Notes: a model not told the origin generated them from the letters alone. A DNA stretch of 14,904 nucleotides from Chryseobacterium sp. (GCA_003248755.1 QFQW01000093.1:1-14904); one strand, 5' to 3'; shown: positions 7,175-14,786, counted from the stretch's first letter. Translations and numbers: made by a program.

Positions 7175-7212
7175 ATTGTCTATAATCTATCGGCATCTAT
7201 CGTCCAGAGAAA

Positions 7213-7746
7213 CTATTTCCCTTTTTGTGGCGGATAATTGGCCATTATCTCTGCCACAACTTGTGGAATTTGTTTTTGTTTTGACTTTGGTGAGTCAACC
7301 GAGATTCCACTTCCGGCTCCTTGCCAAACTAATTTTTGAGTTTTCGCATCAATGATGTCAATTACAATCGTTCCGCTGTTATAGTTGTTGGTCCAGGTAT
7401 TTCCCATACCGAAACCGCCGCCCCAGCCCCAAGGTCTTCCCCAACCCCAGCCAACATTAGCACTTGTCGTGATATCCTGAACTTTTTTGTGGGAAGCTTT
7501 TACATTGATAATCAAATCAGGATTCTGAGCAGAAGTCAATCCTTTTGATTGAACTTGTTTTGACAATTCGTTCAAAACTCTGTCTTTATCAAGGTCATTT
7601 AATTTCAAATCATCCGTTCTTAGCAAATAAGTCTTATAATTAGCAAAATTTGCTGTTGCAGAATAGTCAGATTTTACTTGGAAAGGGCTACAAGATGTAA
7701 TTCCCAAAGAAACTGCAGCCAATAATATGAAGAAATATTTTTTCAT
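7213..7746 (-). CDS. DUF4136-type lipoprotein
   Basis: The 177-residue product begins MKKYFFILLAAVSLGITSC, a lipoprotein signal with lipobox ITSC and acylated C19. The next residues (SPFQVKSDYSATANFANYKTY) match the DUF4136 start, where a strand-rich fold follows a short linker. DPDLI-like NPDLIINVKA lies near 75-84. A striking Gly/Trp loop (GWGWGRPWGWGG, 99-110) precedes the TIVIDIIDAKTQKLVWQGAG strands (126-145). The ATG at 7746 was chosen over an in-frame ATG at 7800: only the former puts the signal peptide at the N-terminus, and the latter would overlap the upstream DUF5522-type gene. That gene ends 7 bases upstream, so they are likely one operon. It probably sits in the envelope facing the periplasm; the molecular role of DUF4136 is not known. 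Confidence 0.88.
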   Translation of the reverse strand: MKKYFFILLAAVSLGITSCSPFQVKSDYSATANFANYKTYLLRTDDLKLNDLDKDRVLNELSKQVQSKGLTSAQNPDLIINVKASHKKVQDITTSANVGWGWGRPWGWGGGFGMGNTWTNNYNSGTIVIDIIDAKTQKLVWQGAGSGISVDSPKSKQKQIPQVVAEIMANYPPQKGK

Positions 7747-7753
7747 AATAATA

Positions 7754-7927
7754 TTATTTAGATTTTTTAATAAAAGTATCCGTCTTTTTATCATAACCAT
7801 AAGGGCAGTGTCTGCATCCGCTTTTACAGCAATAGCCGCGCTTCAAATGGAATTTTTCAGTAAAAACCTTATAACCTTGCTCGTTATAATAAAAGTCTTC
7901 ATTCTCTTTGATGTCATTTAGTTTCAT
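7754..7927 (-). CDS. small Cys-rich DUF5522-type protein, 57 residues
   Basis: A complete minus-strand frame runs from ATG at 7927 to TAA at 7754-7756 and is easily missed because of its size. The product starts MKLNDIKENEDFYYNEQGYK. It carries GYCCKSGCRHCPYGY at 31-45, with Cys 33, 34, 38 and 41, then a lysine-rich tail. The core FTEKFHLKRGYCC...GCRHCPYGY is what I recall as the DUF5522 signature and resembles the CC-x-SGC-x-x-C motif of oxidoreductase-like proteins. The four cysteines suggest a metal or Fe-S site, but that is inference. No signal peptide, so cytoplasmic. It lies just upstream of the DUF4136 gene (7-base gap) and diverges from the small HExxH protein gene across only 38 bases. 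Confidence 0.85.
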   Translation of the reverse strand: MKLNDIKENEDFYYNEQGYKVFTEKFHLKRGYCCKSGCRHCPYGYDKKTDTFIKKSK

Positions 7928-7953
7928 AAGTTAAAAAACTATACCAAAATTTT

Positions 7954-7961
7954 TATCTTTG
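7954..7961 (+). promoter_or_regulatory. -7 promoter motif TATCTTTG before the small HExxH gene
   Basis: TATCTTTG fits the Bacteroidota TAnnTTTG box and lies 4 bases before the ATG at 7966, so the transcript would be leaderless or nearly so. No clear -33 TTG is present at the expected distance, which lowers confidence. Confidence 0.4.
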
Positions 7962-7965
7962 ATTT

Positions 7966-8295
7966 ATGATAGTCATCGTGTGTCAAAGATTACTCAAAAA
8001 TACTAAAATTTCGGGGATAACACTATTTCCGTTTATATTACTGAGAAAAAAAGAATACAGACAAAACAAGATTCTCATTAATCACGAAAAGATTCATATC
8101 CGTCAGCAATTGGAATTGTTGGTCATCCCGTTTTACATCTGGTATCTCTCCGAATATTATCTCAAATATCTAAAGTACAAAAATCCACACCTCGCTTACC
8201 GCAACATCAGCTTCGAAAGAGAAGCATACACCAATGAAAAAAATCTGGATTATTTGAAAAAAAGAAAACTCTGGAGCTTCTTAAAATACCTCTAA
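7966..8295 (+). CDS. small membrane-associated protein with HExxH motif, putative metalloprotease
   Basis: The 109-residue protein has HEKIH at 40-44 (NHEKIHIRQQLELL) and, 40-42 residues later, FEREAY (83-88) with E84/E86 as possible third zinc ligand. Hydrophobic stretches at about 16-26 and 49-63 (LELLVIPFYIWYLSEYY) suggest membrane attachment with the motif near the surface. The protein is very basic at the C-terminus. It is far shorter than M48 or M56 family members and may be a minimal relative, or it may only bind metal. I do not recognise a named family. The ATG at 7966 is chosen because a -7 motif lies just before it. Neighbours are a divergent DUF5522/DUF4136 pair and kup downstream. 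Confidence 0.75.
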   Translation: MIVIVCQRLLKNTKISGITLFPFILLRKKEYRQNKILINHEKIHIRQQLELLVIPFYIWYLSEYYLKYLKYKNPHLAYRNISFEREAYTNEKNLDYLKKRKLWSFLKYL

Positions 8296-8394
8296 ACTCA
8301 ATGTCATAAACGATTACCTATTCTAATACCTGAGGTCTTCTTTCATTCAATATTACATTTTCGTGAAAAAAATTTCTAAGAATAGAAAATAATC

Positions 8395-8402
8395 TAAATT
8401 TG
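8395..8402 (+). promoter_or_regulatory. -7 promoter motif TAAATTTG before kup
   Basis: TAAATTTG followed by CA matches the Bacteroidota TAnnTTTG box and would start transcription about 25 bases before the kup ATG. A -33 TTG is not clear. The rest of the 136-base gap upstream shows no hairpin or riboswitch that I can recognise. Confidence 0.45.
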
Positions 8403-8431
8403 CAGAATTATTTTTTCAACATATCGCAATT

Positions 8432-10411
8432 ATGTCGCAAGATAGCAGTGGTCATTTTGACCTCAAAAAACTTTCCTGGGTTGGCGTTCTGGTCTCTTTG
8501 GGAATCGTTTTCGGAGATATCGGAACTTCTCCGCTTTACGTGATGAAAGCCATTATCAATGCAGGAAAAGCAGGCGGAATCATTTCCGAGGAATATATAG
8601 AAGGCGCACTATCGTGCATCATTTGGACACTGACTTTGCAAACGACAATCAAATATGTCATTATCGCTCTGAGAGCTGATAACAAAGGGGAGGGAGGAAT
8701 TTTGTCACTTTATTCTTTGGTTAAAAGATTTAAGAAAAAATGGCTTTATGGCATTGCGATAATAGGTGCAGCAACTTTAGTTGCTGATAGTATCATTACG
8801 CCTTCTATGACAGTAATTTCTGCCATTGAAGGTCTGGAATTGGTAATGCACAAACCGCCTGTGGTTCCCATAACCTTGATTATTTTGGTCATAATTTTTG
8901 TTGTTCAGCAATTTGGAACCAGTTTTATCGGCAAATTTTTCGGACCAATTATGGTTCTTTGGTTTCTGGTTTTAGGAGGTTTCGGATTGGTTCATTTGAT
9001 AGACCACCCAATGGTTCTTAAGGCTTTCAATCCTTATTACGCCATCAAATTAATTTACAATTCCCCAAGTGCAATTGTTATTTTAGGAGCCGTATTTCTT
9101 TGTACAACCGGAGCGGAAGCTTTGTATTCTGACCTTGGGCATTGTGGAATCAAAAACATCCGTGTAAGTTGGATTTTTGTAAAAGCAATGTTGATTCTTA
9201 ATTATTTAGGTCAAGGCGCTTGGTTGCTTAATAATTATAATGAGGTATTCCAAGGGAAAAATCCATTCTTCGGAATTATGCCAGAATGGTTTATTATTCC
9301 AGGAGTTGTATTAGCTACAGCAGCTGCAATCATTGCAAGTCAGGCTGTAATTACAGGAGCTTTCACAATGTTCTCAGAAGCAATGTCCCTCAACTTTTGG
9401 CCAAACCAAGAAATCGAATATCCGTCAGGAATCAAAGGACAAATGTATATCCCGAAAATCAACTGGGGATTATTATTACTTTGTTTCATCGTCGTAGTTC
9501 ATTTTCAAGAATCAAGTAAAATGGAAGCCGCCTATGGACTTTCAATTACAGTCACGATGCTGATGACAACAATTTTGTTGATTTTCTGGTTCTTAAAATC
9601 CCGAACTAAAAAAATATACATCGCCATTTTTGCTTTGATTTATATTGTTATCGAAGGTGGATTTTTCAGTGCCAACATTATCAAATTCTTTGATGGTGGT
9701 TGGATGTCTGTTCTTCTTGCCGGTTTTATTGGTATTTGTATGTACGCTTGGTATAACGGACGACTCATCAAAACAACGTTCATCAAATTTGTAAAACTTC
9801 AAAAATATGTTTCTACAATAAAAGATATGAAGCTGGATGAAACGATTCCTAAATATGCGACCAACCTGGCTTTCATTAGTCGAGCAAAACGTGACGATGA
9901 AGTAGAATCGAAAATCATCTATTCAATCATTCGTGCACAACCTAAAAGAGCAGACCATTATTTTATTTTAAATATTGTCAATCAGGAAGATCCATACAGT
10001 TTCAAATATCATGTAGAGGAGATTCTGCCGGGAACGATTTATAAGATCAGTTTCTTATTAGGATTCAAAAGAGACAGACGAATCAATGATTATTTTCAAC
10101 AGATTCTGAACGAAATGATGGAAGAAGGAACAATCCCATCAAGAAGTTCGCATCCGTCTTTGAGAGCGCATAACATTCCGCCGGATCTGAAATTCGTAAT
10201 TATTGATAATGTTTACATCAACGATTTCTTATTAACTATTCGAGACAAGATCATTCTTAATATTTATAATTTTGTTAAAAAATTGGGAAGTAACGACTTC
10301 ACAGCTTATGGTGTTGCGAGTCACAACGTTGTGGTAGAATCAGCTCCGCTTCTCGACCAAAAAATCAAAATCGAGAGAATCGAAAAAGTCGAACACAAGC
10401 ATTACGAGTAA
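8432..10411 (+). CDS. kup: KUP/HAK/KT-family potassium uptake transporter
   Basis: The 659-residue inner-membrane protein imports potassium, in this family together with protons. The family signature GDIGTSPLYV is at residues 28-37 in the first membrane segment, preceded by WVGVLVSLGIVF. About twelve hydrophobic segments fill the first 450 residues, with the conserved LYSDLGHCG-like loop (EALYSDLGHCGIKNI) and ITGAFTMFSEAM. The last 200 residues form the soluble cytoplasmic domain, ending HKHYE. Length is normal (about 620-660). The next gene, a Fur-type regulator, begins 27 bases after the stop, so some read-through is likely. In some bacteria Kup is controlled by c-di-AMP, but nothing in the upstream region shows such a riboswitch. 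Confidence 0.96.
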   Translation: MSQDSSGHFDLKKLSWVGVLVSLGIVFGDIGTSPLYVMKAIINAGKAGGIISEEYIEGALSCIIWTLTLQTTIKYVIIALRADNKGEGGILSLYSLVKRFKKKWLYGIAIIGAATLVADSIITPSMTVISAIEGLELVMHKPPVVPITLIILVIIFVVQQFGTSFIGKFFGPIMVLWFLVLGGFGLVHLIDHPMVLKAFNPYYAIKLIYNSPSAIVILGAVFLCTTGAEALYSDLGHCGIKNIRVSWIFVKAMLILNYLGQGAWLLNNYNEVFQGKNPFFGIMPEWFIIPGVVLATAAAIIASQAVITGAFTMFSEAMSLNFWPNQEIEYPSGIKGQMYIPKINWGLLLLCFIVVVHFQESSKMEAAYGLSITVTMLMTTILLIFWFLKSRTKKIYIAIFALIYIVIEGGFFSANIIKFFDGGWMSVLLAGFIGICMYAWYNGRLIKTTFIKFVKLQKYVSTIKDMKLDETIPKYATNLAFISRAKRDDEVESKIIYSIIRAQPKRADHYFILNIVNQEDPYSFKYHVEEILPGTIYKISFLLGFKRDRRINDYFQQILNEMMEEGTIPSRSSHPSLRAHNIPPDLKFVIIDNVYINDFLLTIRDKIILNIYNFVKKLGSNDFTAYGVASHNVVVESAPLLDQKIKIERIEKVEHKHYE

Positions 10412-10426
10412 TCCCGAAAAAATCGC

Positions 10427-10434
10427 TATTTTTG
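10427..10434 (+). promoter_or_regulatory. -7 promoter motif TATTTTTG before the Fur-type gene
   Basis: TATTTTTG fits TAnnTTTG and lies in the 27-base gap after kup, 4 bases before the ATG at 10439. This predicts a leaderless transcript for the Fur-type gene. No -33 TTG is seen at the right distance, so the call is tentative. Confidence 0.35.
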
Positions 10435-10438
10435 TATT

Positions 10439-10918
10439 ATGGATACGAAACAAAAAGAGTTGAATATCGCAACTATAAAAGACGTCCTTAGGCAATATCT
10501 GATGGATAAAGGCTTCCGTAATACGCCTGAGAGATACACTATTCTTGAGGAAATCTATAATATGGAGCACCACTTCAACGTGGATGACCTTTACCTGCTG
10601 ATGATGCAAAAAAAGTATCATGTAAGCAAGGCGACGATTTATAATACCATCGAGATCTTTTTGGATGCAGGTCTGATTAGAAAGCATCAGTTCGGAGAAA
10701 AAACATTGAGCACATCTTCTTACGAAAAGTCATATTTTGATAAGCAGCACGACCATTTGGTTATTTACAAAGCAGATTCTGATAAAGAAATCGAGGAAAT
10801 TATTGAGTTTTGTGACCCAAGGATCCAGGGAATCAAAGACTCTATTGAAAAAGCATTTGGCGTAAGTATTGATACGCACTCTTTGTACTTTTACGGACAC
10901 AAGAAGTCTGAAAATTAA
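10439..10918 (+). CDS. Fur-family transcriptional regulator lacking zinc-site cysteines
   Basis: The 159-residue protein has the Fur winged helix (about 10-88; GFRNTPERYTILEEIY and VSKATIYNTIEIFLDAGLI) and the dimerisation domain. The metal-site residues EHHF (43-46), HDH (104-106), EEIIEF (119-124) and H147 (DTHSLY) are kept. The CxxC that follows HDHL in classical Fur is replaced by VIYKADSD, and the C-terminal Cys pair is also absent. The only cysteine is C125. It thus cannot form the structural Cys4 zinc site but may still bind a regulatory metal. Whether it senses iron, zinc, manganese or peroxide cannot be told. The stop TAA overlaps the ATG of the OstA-like gene by one base (TAATG), pointing to translational coupling. 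Confidence 0.92.
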   Translation: MDTKQKELNIATIKDVLRQYLMDKGFRNTPERYTILEEIYNMEHHFNVDDLYLLMMQKKYHVSKATIYNTIEIFLDAGLIRKHQFGEKTLSTSSYEKSYFDKQHDHLVIYKADSDKEIEEIIEFCDPRIQGIKDSIEKAFGVSIDTHSLYFYGHKKSEN

Positions 10919-12666
10919 TGAAGAAATCTTTTTTTGTAGTTCTACTTCTAATTTTTGTTAGAATATTTTCGCAGGTCACACCACCAACCACAAATCAAGG
11001 TTTGGTAAAAGACCCTTTTTTCAAAAATCAAAATACCCAAACACAACCTTCTAAAAAAGTAAAACACATACATTCGGATACTTTCGGTGTAAAAGCCGAT
11101 GAATATGAAGGTAACAAAGTTTTTTCAGGAAATGTTCAATTTGAACATCAAGGTTCCGTTTTATTGGCAGATAAAGTAATTTACTATGAGAAAGAAAATT
11201 TTCTGAAGGCCATCGGAAATGTAGTTCTTACAACTGCCGACGGAAACCGGATCACTGCAGAAGAAATGGAATATGATGGTAATACGGAACGTGGAATTGC
11301 CCGTAAAAACGTTGTCCTCACAGATCCAAAACAAACCATCAAAACAGAAACACTCTATTACGATAAAATTCCAAATACAGCCTATTTCAATACGGGTGGA
11401 ACAATATACAGTAATGATGGAAGTGTGATGTACACCAAATCAGCAACGTATTATCTCAATACAAAAATGATTGATTTCATTGGTCGCTCTAACATTGAAA
11501 CTGATAAATACACAATCATTAGCGACAATATCAAAACCAACCAAAACACTAATGTTTCCGATTTTTTCGGTCCGACAACTATTCGAAGTAAAGAGAATCC
11601 AAGAAACTATGTTTATACAGAATTAGGAACTCATAATTCCAAAACCGGAGAATCGTTCCTTAATAAAAATTCAAGAATACATTACAACGATAAAATCCTG
11701 ACAGGAGACAAATTGTACTTCAATAGAAACACAGGCTTTGGAAAGGGAACAGGAAATGTAATGTTGGATGACCCTAAACAAAATCGTTATATCAAAGGTG
11801 GTTACGGAGAAATCTACGAAAAGAAAGATTCTGCAATGGTTACAGATAAACCTTATTTCGTGAAAATTCTGAGCAAAGACTCAGTGTATATGTCCGCAGA
11901 GAAATTTCTGACTTATCAAAAAACAGATTCCATAGATCTTAAAAAGAAAAAAAGCTTTTTACGAGCTTTCAGAAAAGTAAGAATTTTTAAAACCAATATG
12001 CAAGGGCGAGCAGATTCGCTTAGCTTTAACGAGACGGACGGCGAGATGCACCTGATGCGCAAGCCGATTCTCTGGATGGGTGCAAAACAGGTCACAGGCG
12101 ACGAAATCCGGGTTTATAGCAATCCGGAAAAAGAAATTACCGATTCGATTAGAGTTCTCGGAAATGCTTTCGCAATCAGTAAAGCCGACTCATTGAATTT
12201 GAAAGATGAATTCAATCAAATCAAAAGTAAAAACATGATCGTCTATCTGAAAGATAACAATATAGATATTGCAAAAGCGGTTGGCAACGCACAAGCCATT
12301 ACTTATGCAGATGACACCAACGAAAAAACAAAGCAAGTGACTAGGATTGGCGTTGCACTTTCCACTTGCGGTGAAATTGTGGCTCATTTTATAGAACGAA
12401 AATTGGAACAAGTCGATTGTAATATTGGTGCTAATACTGATACTTATCCAATGAGTAAAATTTCAAAAGACGAACGTTTTTTCAAAGATTTCAATTGGAA
12501 TACTAAAGACCGACCTCAGAAATGGGGTGATATTTTCCTAGACACACCTAATTATCCTGAAATCGTTTACGAATCAGATAATTCTCTCTTTGAACGAGCT
12601 GAAGCAGAACGTAAAAAGCTAGAGGAAAAGAACAAACCAAAAACGCCGGTTCGGGTTAAGAAGTAA
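10918..12666 (+). CDS. OstA/LptA-like LPS-transport protein
   Basis: The 582-residue protein has a signal peptide (MKKSFFVVLLLIFVRIFSQ), a Pro/Thr/Gln-rich linker and OstA repeats from about residue 50: FSGNVQFEHQGSVLLADKV, AIGNVVLTTADGNRITAEE and ARKNVVLTDPKQ. Such strands stack into the beta-jellyroll that carries lipopolysaccharide across the periplasm in LptA/LptD. At 582 residues it is much longer than LptA and lacks an LptD-type barrel, as is usual for the Bacteroidota OstA-like proteins. Two cysteines lie near residues 481 and 500 and could form a disulfide. The end is highly charged (ERAEAERKKLEEKNKPK). It is coupled to the Fur-type gene by TAATG. Bases about 12001-12110 are clearly richer in G+C than the rest of the gene. 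Confidence 0.88.
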   Translation: MKKSFFVVLLLIFVRIFSQVTPPTTNQGLVKDPFFKNQNTQTQPSKKVKHIHSDTFGVKADEYEGNKVFSGNVQFEHQGSVLLADKVIYYEKENFLKAIGNVVLTTADGNRITAEEMEYDGNTERGIARKNVVLTDPKQTIKTETLYYDKIPNTAYFNTGGTIYSNDGSVMYTKSATYYLNTKMIDFIGRSNIETDKYTIISDNIKTNQNTNVSDFFGPTTIRSKENPRNYVYTELGTHNSKTGESFLNKNSRIHYNDKILTGDKLYFNRNTGFGKGTGNVMLDDPKQNRYIKGGYGEIYEKKDSAMVTDKPYFVKILSKDSVYMSAEKFLTYQKTDSIDLKKKKSFLRAFRKVRIFKTNMQGRADSLSFNETDGEMHLMRKPILWMGAKQVTGDEIRVYSNPEKEITDSIRVLGNAFAISKADSLNLKDEFNQIKSKNMIVYLKDNNIDIAKAVGNAQAITYADDTNEKTKQVTRIGVALSTCGEIVAHFIERKLEQVDCNIGANTDTYPMSKISKDERFFKDFNWNTKDRPQKWGDIFLDTPNYPEIVYESDNSLFERAEAERKKLEEKNKPKTPVRVKK

Positions 12667-12680
12667 TATTTAATTTGATA

Positions 12681-13394
12681 ATGAAAATATCAAACATATT
12701 TAAAATTACTATCTGTGGATTTATTTTTTCACTTGTGTCGATTGGTTGTACAAAAAAATATTCCACACTAATTATTGAGATTAAGAATCAGAAAAAATCA
12801 AGTCGAAATTTCCCGGAACTTAATGAACTTGTTGTAAAAAAAGATAATAAAATACTCAAGACATTTTTACCAAAAGAACTTAGTCCATTTCTTGAAAATC
12901 CTCTAAAATTTGATAGCATAGAAAAAGGTACTTATCAGTTTGAATATTATGATTTATTTGGCAGAAAGCAGATAAAAACTTACAAAGCCAATAACAGAAA
13001 AGATATAGACACTTTAATCATCAATCCTGATTATATTGATATTTCCAAGCAAATAGAAAATTCGATTATCCGAAAATTAAAAGACACTCAGATAATTTTA
13101 AATTATGAATCAAAAGGTTGTTTCCATTCGATTTCTGATTCAATAATTGTTGAAAATAAAAACAATAAGTTCTTCTTTACAAATAATGGCAAGATTAGAG
13201 AGCTTAATAAAAATGAATTGAACAAATTAATTCAATTTGAATCAGAATTATATTCAATTCCAAAAGAAAGACATTGTACAACAGTTGAAAACTATAAACT
13301 TACATTTAAAAAGAAAACAAAGGAGTTTATAAATGGAAATTGTAGTTGGAGCGGTTGGTATAATTTGAAAGATGATTTAAAAATAAAAGATTAA
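12681..13394 (+). CDS. unrecognised AT-rich lipoprotein
   Basis: The 237-residue product starts MKISNIFKITICGFIFSLVS and has a lipobox ending SIGC, with C23 as the acylation site, so it is an envelope lipoprotein. The rest is lysine- and asparagine-rich with mixed strands. Residues about 145-230 contain three further cysteines (KGCFHS, RHCTTVE, NGNCSWSGWYNLKDDL). I do not recognise a family. The ATG at 12681 is preferred to an in-frame TTG at 12675, since the signal peptide fits it. It starts 14 bases after the OstA-like stop, so co-transcription is possible. Composition is unlike its neighbours: bases 13201-13260 have 11 G/C of 60, against 31 of 60 at 14161-14220 in the aminotransferase gene. 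This suggests an acquired gene. Confidence 0.75.
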   Translation: MKISNIFKITICGFIFSLVSIGCTKKYSTLIIEIKNQKKSSRNFPELNELVVKKDNKILKTFLPKELSPFLENPLKFDSIEKGTYQFEYYDLFGRKQIKTYKANNRKDIDTLIINPDYIDISKQIENSIIRKLKDTQIILNYESKGCFHSISDSIIVENKNNKFFFTNNGKIRELNKNELNKLIQFESELYSIPKERHCTTVENYKLTFKKKTKEFINGNCSWSGWYNLKDDLKIKD

Positions 13395-13429
13395 CAATAT
13401 TGTAGATTACTTATTTTCTAGAAATTCCC

Positions 13430-13437
13430 GAACTTTG
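13430..13437 (+). promoter_or_regulatory. possible -7 promoter motif GAACTTTG before the aminotransferase gene
   Basis: GAACTTTGCA fits TAnnTTTG except for its first base and would start transcription near 13443, 13 bases before the ATG at 13456. It overlaps the TTG at 13435 that otherwise could be taken as a start codon, so it argues for the ATG. A -33 TTG at proper distance is lacking. Confidence 0.3.
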
Positions 13438-13455
13438 CATAAGTTTTTATTTACA

Positions 13456-14640
13456 ATGGATTTAAAAGAAAATTTCTATCAATACCAAGCCCAAACCACA
13501 CCATACGCTGCAGGTTTCGAAGTGGAAAAAGCAGAAGGAAGCTATATCTACGGAAAAGACGGACGAGCTTATCTCGATTTTGTAGCCGGTGTTTCTGCTA
13601 ACACGCTTGGACATTCGCATCCAAAGGTTGTGAACGCTATCAAAGAACAGGCAGACAAATATCTGCACGTCATGGTTTACGGCGAATATGCACAGGAAAA
13701 ACCGGTGGAACTTTGCAGACTTTTAGCAGAAGCAACACCAGAACCTTTGGAAGTCACTTATCTCGTTAATTCCGGAGCAGAAGCCATTGACGGAAGTCTG
13801 AAATTAGCTAAACGTTACACAGGCAGAGAAGAAATCATTGCTTTCAAAGATGCGTATCACGGAAACACACACGGTGCACTTTCTGTTGCAGGAAATGAAT
13901 ATCATAAGAGAGAGTTTCGTCCATTGTTGCCAATGGTGAATTTCATTGAGTTCAATAATGAAAATGATTTTAATAAGATTACGGAGAAAACAGCTTGTGT
14001 GATTGTAGAAACGATTCAAGGTGCAGCAGGCTTTATTATGCCTAAAGACAATTACTTTATCAACCTGAAAAAACGATGTGAAGAAGTTGGTGCTTTGTTG
14101 ATTCTCGATGAGATTCAGCCTGGGTTTGGAAGAACCGGAAAGCTGTTTGCATTTGAACATTTCGGGATTGTTCCTGATATTCTCGTAATGGGAAAAGGAA
14201 TGGGCGGCGGGGTTCCGGTTGGTGCTTTTATGAGTTCTAAGGAAATCATGACGAGCCTTTCACATTCGCCAAAATTGGGACACATTACAACTTTTGGAGG
14301 AAATCCATTGATTGCAGCTGCTTCTCACGCTACTTTGAAAGAAGTTCTGGAAAGCGGACTGATGAATGAAACGGATAAAAAAGAAAAGCTTTTCCGGGAA
14401 TTATTGGTTCATCCAAAAATCAAAAATGTGAATGGAAAAGGATTGATGTTGGCCGTGAATCTCGGTTCTCCGCAATATACTTTGAAAGTCGCTTCAAAGT
14501 GTATGGAAAAAGGGCTAATCGTTTTTTGGCAACTATACAGAAACGAATATCTGAGAATCTCTCCTCCTCTCACAATCTCCGAAGATGAAATCCGAAAAGG
14601 TTGCGAAATCATTTTGGAAGCTTTGAATGAAGTAGAGTAA
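13456..14640 (+). CDS. class III PLP-dependent aminotransferase (acetylornithine/ornithine-type fold)
   Basis: The 394-residue cytoplasmic enzyme transfers amino groups using pyridoxal phosphate. Features of class III (subgroup II) aminotransferases are visible: the N-terminal FEVEKAEGSYIYGKDGRAYLDF, the cofactor phosphate loop NSGAEA (105-110), LLILDEIQPGFGRTGK with the pyridine-contacting D218, and the Schiff-base lysine K247 in VMGKGMGGG. A carboxylate-binding arginine is likely at R367 (YLRISPPL). The length is normal. Databases usually label such proteins aspartate aminotransferase family, but the true substrate (acetylornithine, ornithine, 4-aminobutyrate or another amine) cannot be read from the sequence. 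No biosynthetic partners are nearby. The ATG is chosen over an in-frame TTG seven codons upstream, which lies in a promoter-like motif and adds nothing conserved. Confidence 0.93.
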   Translation: MDLKENFYQYQAQTTPYAAGFEVEKAEGSYIYGKDGRAYLDFVAGVSANTLGHSHPKVVNAIKEQADKYLHVMVYGEYAQEKPVELCRLLAEATPEPLEVTYLVNSGAEAIDGSLKLAKRYTGREEIIAFKDAYHGNTHGALSVAGNEYHKREFRPLLPMVNFIEFNNENDFNKITEKTACVIVETIQGAAGFIMPKDNYFINLKKRCEEVGALLILDEIQPGFGRTGKLFAFEHFGIVPDILVMGKGMGGGVPVGAFMSSKEIMTSLSHSPKLGHITTFGGNPLIAAASHATLKEVLESGLMNETDKKEKLFRELLVHPKIKNVNGKGLMLAVNLGSPQYTLKVASKCMEKGLIVFWQLYRNEYLRISPPLTISEDEIRKGCEIILEALNEVE

Positions 14641-14648
14641 TTTTTGAA

Positions 14649-14709
14649 CACAAAGCGCACGAAGATTTTTTTTTCGATTCAATGTTTTAAGTTTCACGAA
14701 GGCGCTTCG
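14649..14709. repeat. dispersed element related to the CGCAAAG family
   Basis: CACAAAGCGCACGAAGA (14649-14665) resembles the CGCAAAGGCACAAA unit at 6145-6158. An inverted partner lies at 14697-14709: AAGCGC (14653-14658) pairs with GCGCTT (14702-14707), and CGAAG/CTTCG form a short hairpin. It starts 8 bases after the aminotransferase stop. The relationship rests on short motifs, so it is less sure than the other elements. Confidence 0.45.
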
Positions 14710-14734
14710 CTTAGAGAAGAATTTAAATATACAC

Positions 14735-14785
14735 TTTGTCATTCCGGAGGAATCTCAGCAGTTTAGATTCTTCCGGAATGACAAA
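14735..14785. repeat. dispersed palindromic element, GTCATTCC family (copy 2)
   Basis: TTTGTCATTCCGGAGGAATCT (arm 14735-14755) pairs with the arm at 14765-14785 over 21 bases with a single mismatched (G/T-type) position, around a 9-base loop. The outer part TGTCATTCC matches copy 1 at 4709. No T run follows directly, so it is not a classic terminator, though such a stem may protect or end the aminotransferase transcript. Confidence 0.8.
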
Positions 14786-14786
14786 A

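Noticed and set aside
7747..7800. Upstream ATG extending the DUF4136 lipoprotein by 18 residues
   Set aside because: It would put a lysine-rich segment before the lipoprotein signal and overlap the end of the DUF5522-type gene.
12675..12680. TTG start two codons upstream of the lipoprotein ATG
   Set aside because: The ATG at 12681 gives a standard MKIS signal-peptide start, so a rare start codon is not needed.
13435..13455. TTG start extending the aminotransferase by seven residues
   Set aside because: The TTG lies within a promoter-like ACTTTG motif, the added residues look unlike the family start, and an ATG is present at 13456.
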